The notes beneath the pieces were generated by a model. It searched no databases. It worked only from the letters and a program-made list of their open reading frames with translations, and was not told where the DNA came from. From the NCBI GenBank assembly GCA_016722655.1, contig JADKIR010000004.1, forward strand, positions 1,240,001 through 1,304,000: a stretch of DNA of 64,000 bases, in the 5' to 3' direction. Shown here piece after piece: positions 63,340 through 64,000 of the stretch. Made by a program: the position numbers and the translations under genes. Source of the DNA: Cytophagaceae bacterium (lineage in GTDB: Bacteria; Bacteroidota; Bacteroidia; Cytophagales; Spirosomataceae). How positions within the stretch are numbered: the first letter of the stretch is position 1; each line of letters begins with the position of its first letter.

Positions 63340-64000
63340 TTATTTTTGAAAAATGAGAATTGAATAGTTGTCTTCAGAAAAAATTTCAAAAGGTTTTTTC
63401 AACTTATTACTAGTTTTAATGGTCTTTAAAACCTCATCATTGATTACAATCCAATACTTATAATCTTCTTCGGGCTCTTTAGTTTCTTTCAGATACTTTT
63501 TATAAAACCCCATAAATGAATCGTTAATTGGGCTATCTATTGGAACTCTGGAAATTTGAACAGTGTCCATTTTTGCATTTCCTCTATTTAACATCAACTT
63601 TGAATGAAAATAACTCATTAAAGCCCCGGCTTTCTCAAAATCTTCTGTAGGATTGGCTAAAAGGAGTATTTTCTCTGACTCTCTGGTTTTGTTTTTGATT
63701 AAACTATAAAACCTCGTTAATCTGATATTTTCATTGGCGTATTCTTTTTGAATCTGAAAAAACTTAAAAGAATGATACGTGAACAAAACCATCGTTATCA
63801 AATACAAAAGGTTTTTAATTCTTTGAGAATAAACTTGTTTTAGTAAATAATAAAAGACCAAAAATTGAGGAATAAGCAATGGATACAAATATCTGCCGAC
63901 ATTCAGGCCAGACTTAGAATAAATCAATAAAAAAGGCAAAACTCCTACTATATAGATCAAAATATTAATTTTATTCTCAAACAAAAAGTCATTAAGATTT
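63340..64000 (-). CDS. C-terminal part of a multi-pass membrane protein (cut by right edge)
   Basis: The frame is open to the right edge, so the true start lies beyond it; the in-frame TTG near 63984 is not a convincing start. The visible 220 residues hold two or three membrane helices (ILIYIVGVLPFLLIY, YLYPLLIPQFLVFYYLL, LLYLITMVLFTYHSF) and a soluble C-terminal domain of about 120 residues. This pattern resembles the end of a membrane glycosyltransferase of the ArnT/PMT type, but no catalytic motif is in view. Confidence 0.65.
   Translation of the reverse strand, partial: NLNDFLFENKINILIYIVGVLPFLLIYSKSGLNVGRYLYPLLIPQFLVFYYLLKQVYSQRIKNLLYLITMVLFTYHSFKFFQIQKEYANENIRLTRFYSLIKNKTRESEKILLLANPTEDFEKAGALMSYFHSKLMLNRGNAKMDTVQISRVPIDSPINDSFMGFYKKYLKETKEPEEDYKYWIVINDEVLKTIKTSNKLKKPFEIFSEDNYSILIFQK

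Noticed and set aside
1..64000. Prophage, insertion sequence, CRISPR array, antiviral defence island
   Set aside because: No integrase, transposase, terminal repeats, spacer-repeat pattern or recognised defence genes other than one toxin-antitoxin pair were seen.

Overview
The window comes from a low-GC member of the Bacteroidota, most likely a free-living Cytophagales relative (Spirosomataceae/Leadbetterellaceae-like). The evidence is the gene families (DUF5916 protein, ThuA, HopJ-family protein, MocR regulator, secreted Gfo/Idh/MocA oxidoreductase, sensor-propeller regulator with a LuxR helix-turn-helix), the signal peptides ending in AQ, and promoters of the Bacteroidota type (-7 TAnnTTTG, -33 TTG) with no clear Shine-Dalgarno sequences. 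Several genes start with TTG. The placement below phylum is an inference. The region reads as ordinary chromosome. I see no prophage, insertion sequence, CRISPR array, rRNA or tRNA.

Left part (1-14979). A beta-barrel gene, moaC and a MobA-type gene form a minus-strand run. A carboxyl-terminal protease and another barrel protein follow on the plus strand. A tightly overlapping operon of two GNAT acetyltransferases and a flavin-binding PNPOx-like protein diverges from a MocR-family regulator that is broken by a one-base frameshift. Then come nagB-like and arfB genes, a secreted amidohydrolase, a CoA-disulfide reductase fused to rhodanese, a secreted sugar isomerase-like protein, and an unknown barrel/lipoprotein pair.

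Middle (15154-31906). A sugar kinase fused to a RapZ C-terminal domain sits beside a MurU-like nucleotidyltransferase, which suggests cell-wall amino-sugar recycling. After it are moaA, a DUF5916 protein, a GMC dehydrogenase with its Tat-signal small subunit and a Rieske lipoprotein, yqgE, kdsA, and the acpP-fabF-rnc cluster. A ChbG-like deacetylase and a GH78 rhamnosidase flank a GC-rich structured intergenic element.

Right part (32115-64000). This holds several secreted unknowns, a PIN toxin-antitoxin pair and a YgiQ radical SAM protein. A membrane-tethered sensor-regulator diverges from a GH3 glucosidase. A thioredoxin, a HopJ-like protein and a duplicated THEAHL-motif protein follow. A three-gene export module (ABC, HlyD, TolC) has an ABC ATPase with degenerate signature and Walker B motifs, and it diverges from a TetR regulator. 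The rest is transport (amino-acid permease, NhaD, YitT, Kup), secreted or sugar-related enzymes (ThuA, Gfo/Idh, tagaturonate reductase), a CCG-domain Fe-S protein, and a membrane protein cut by the right edge.

The items most worth a second look are the kinase-RapZ fusion, the degenerate ABC export module, the frameshifted MocR with its paired direct-repeat operator, the structured element at 29051-29155, the octamer tandem repeats, and the half-site cluster upstream of nhaD.
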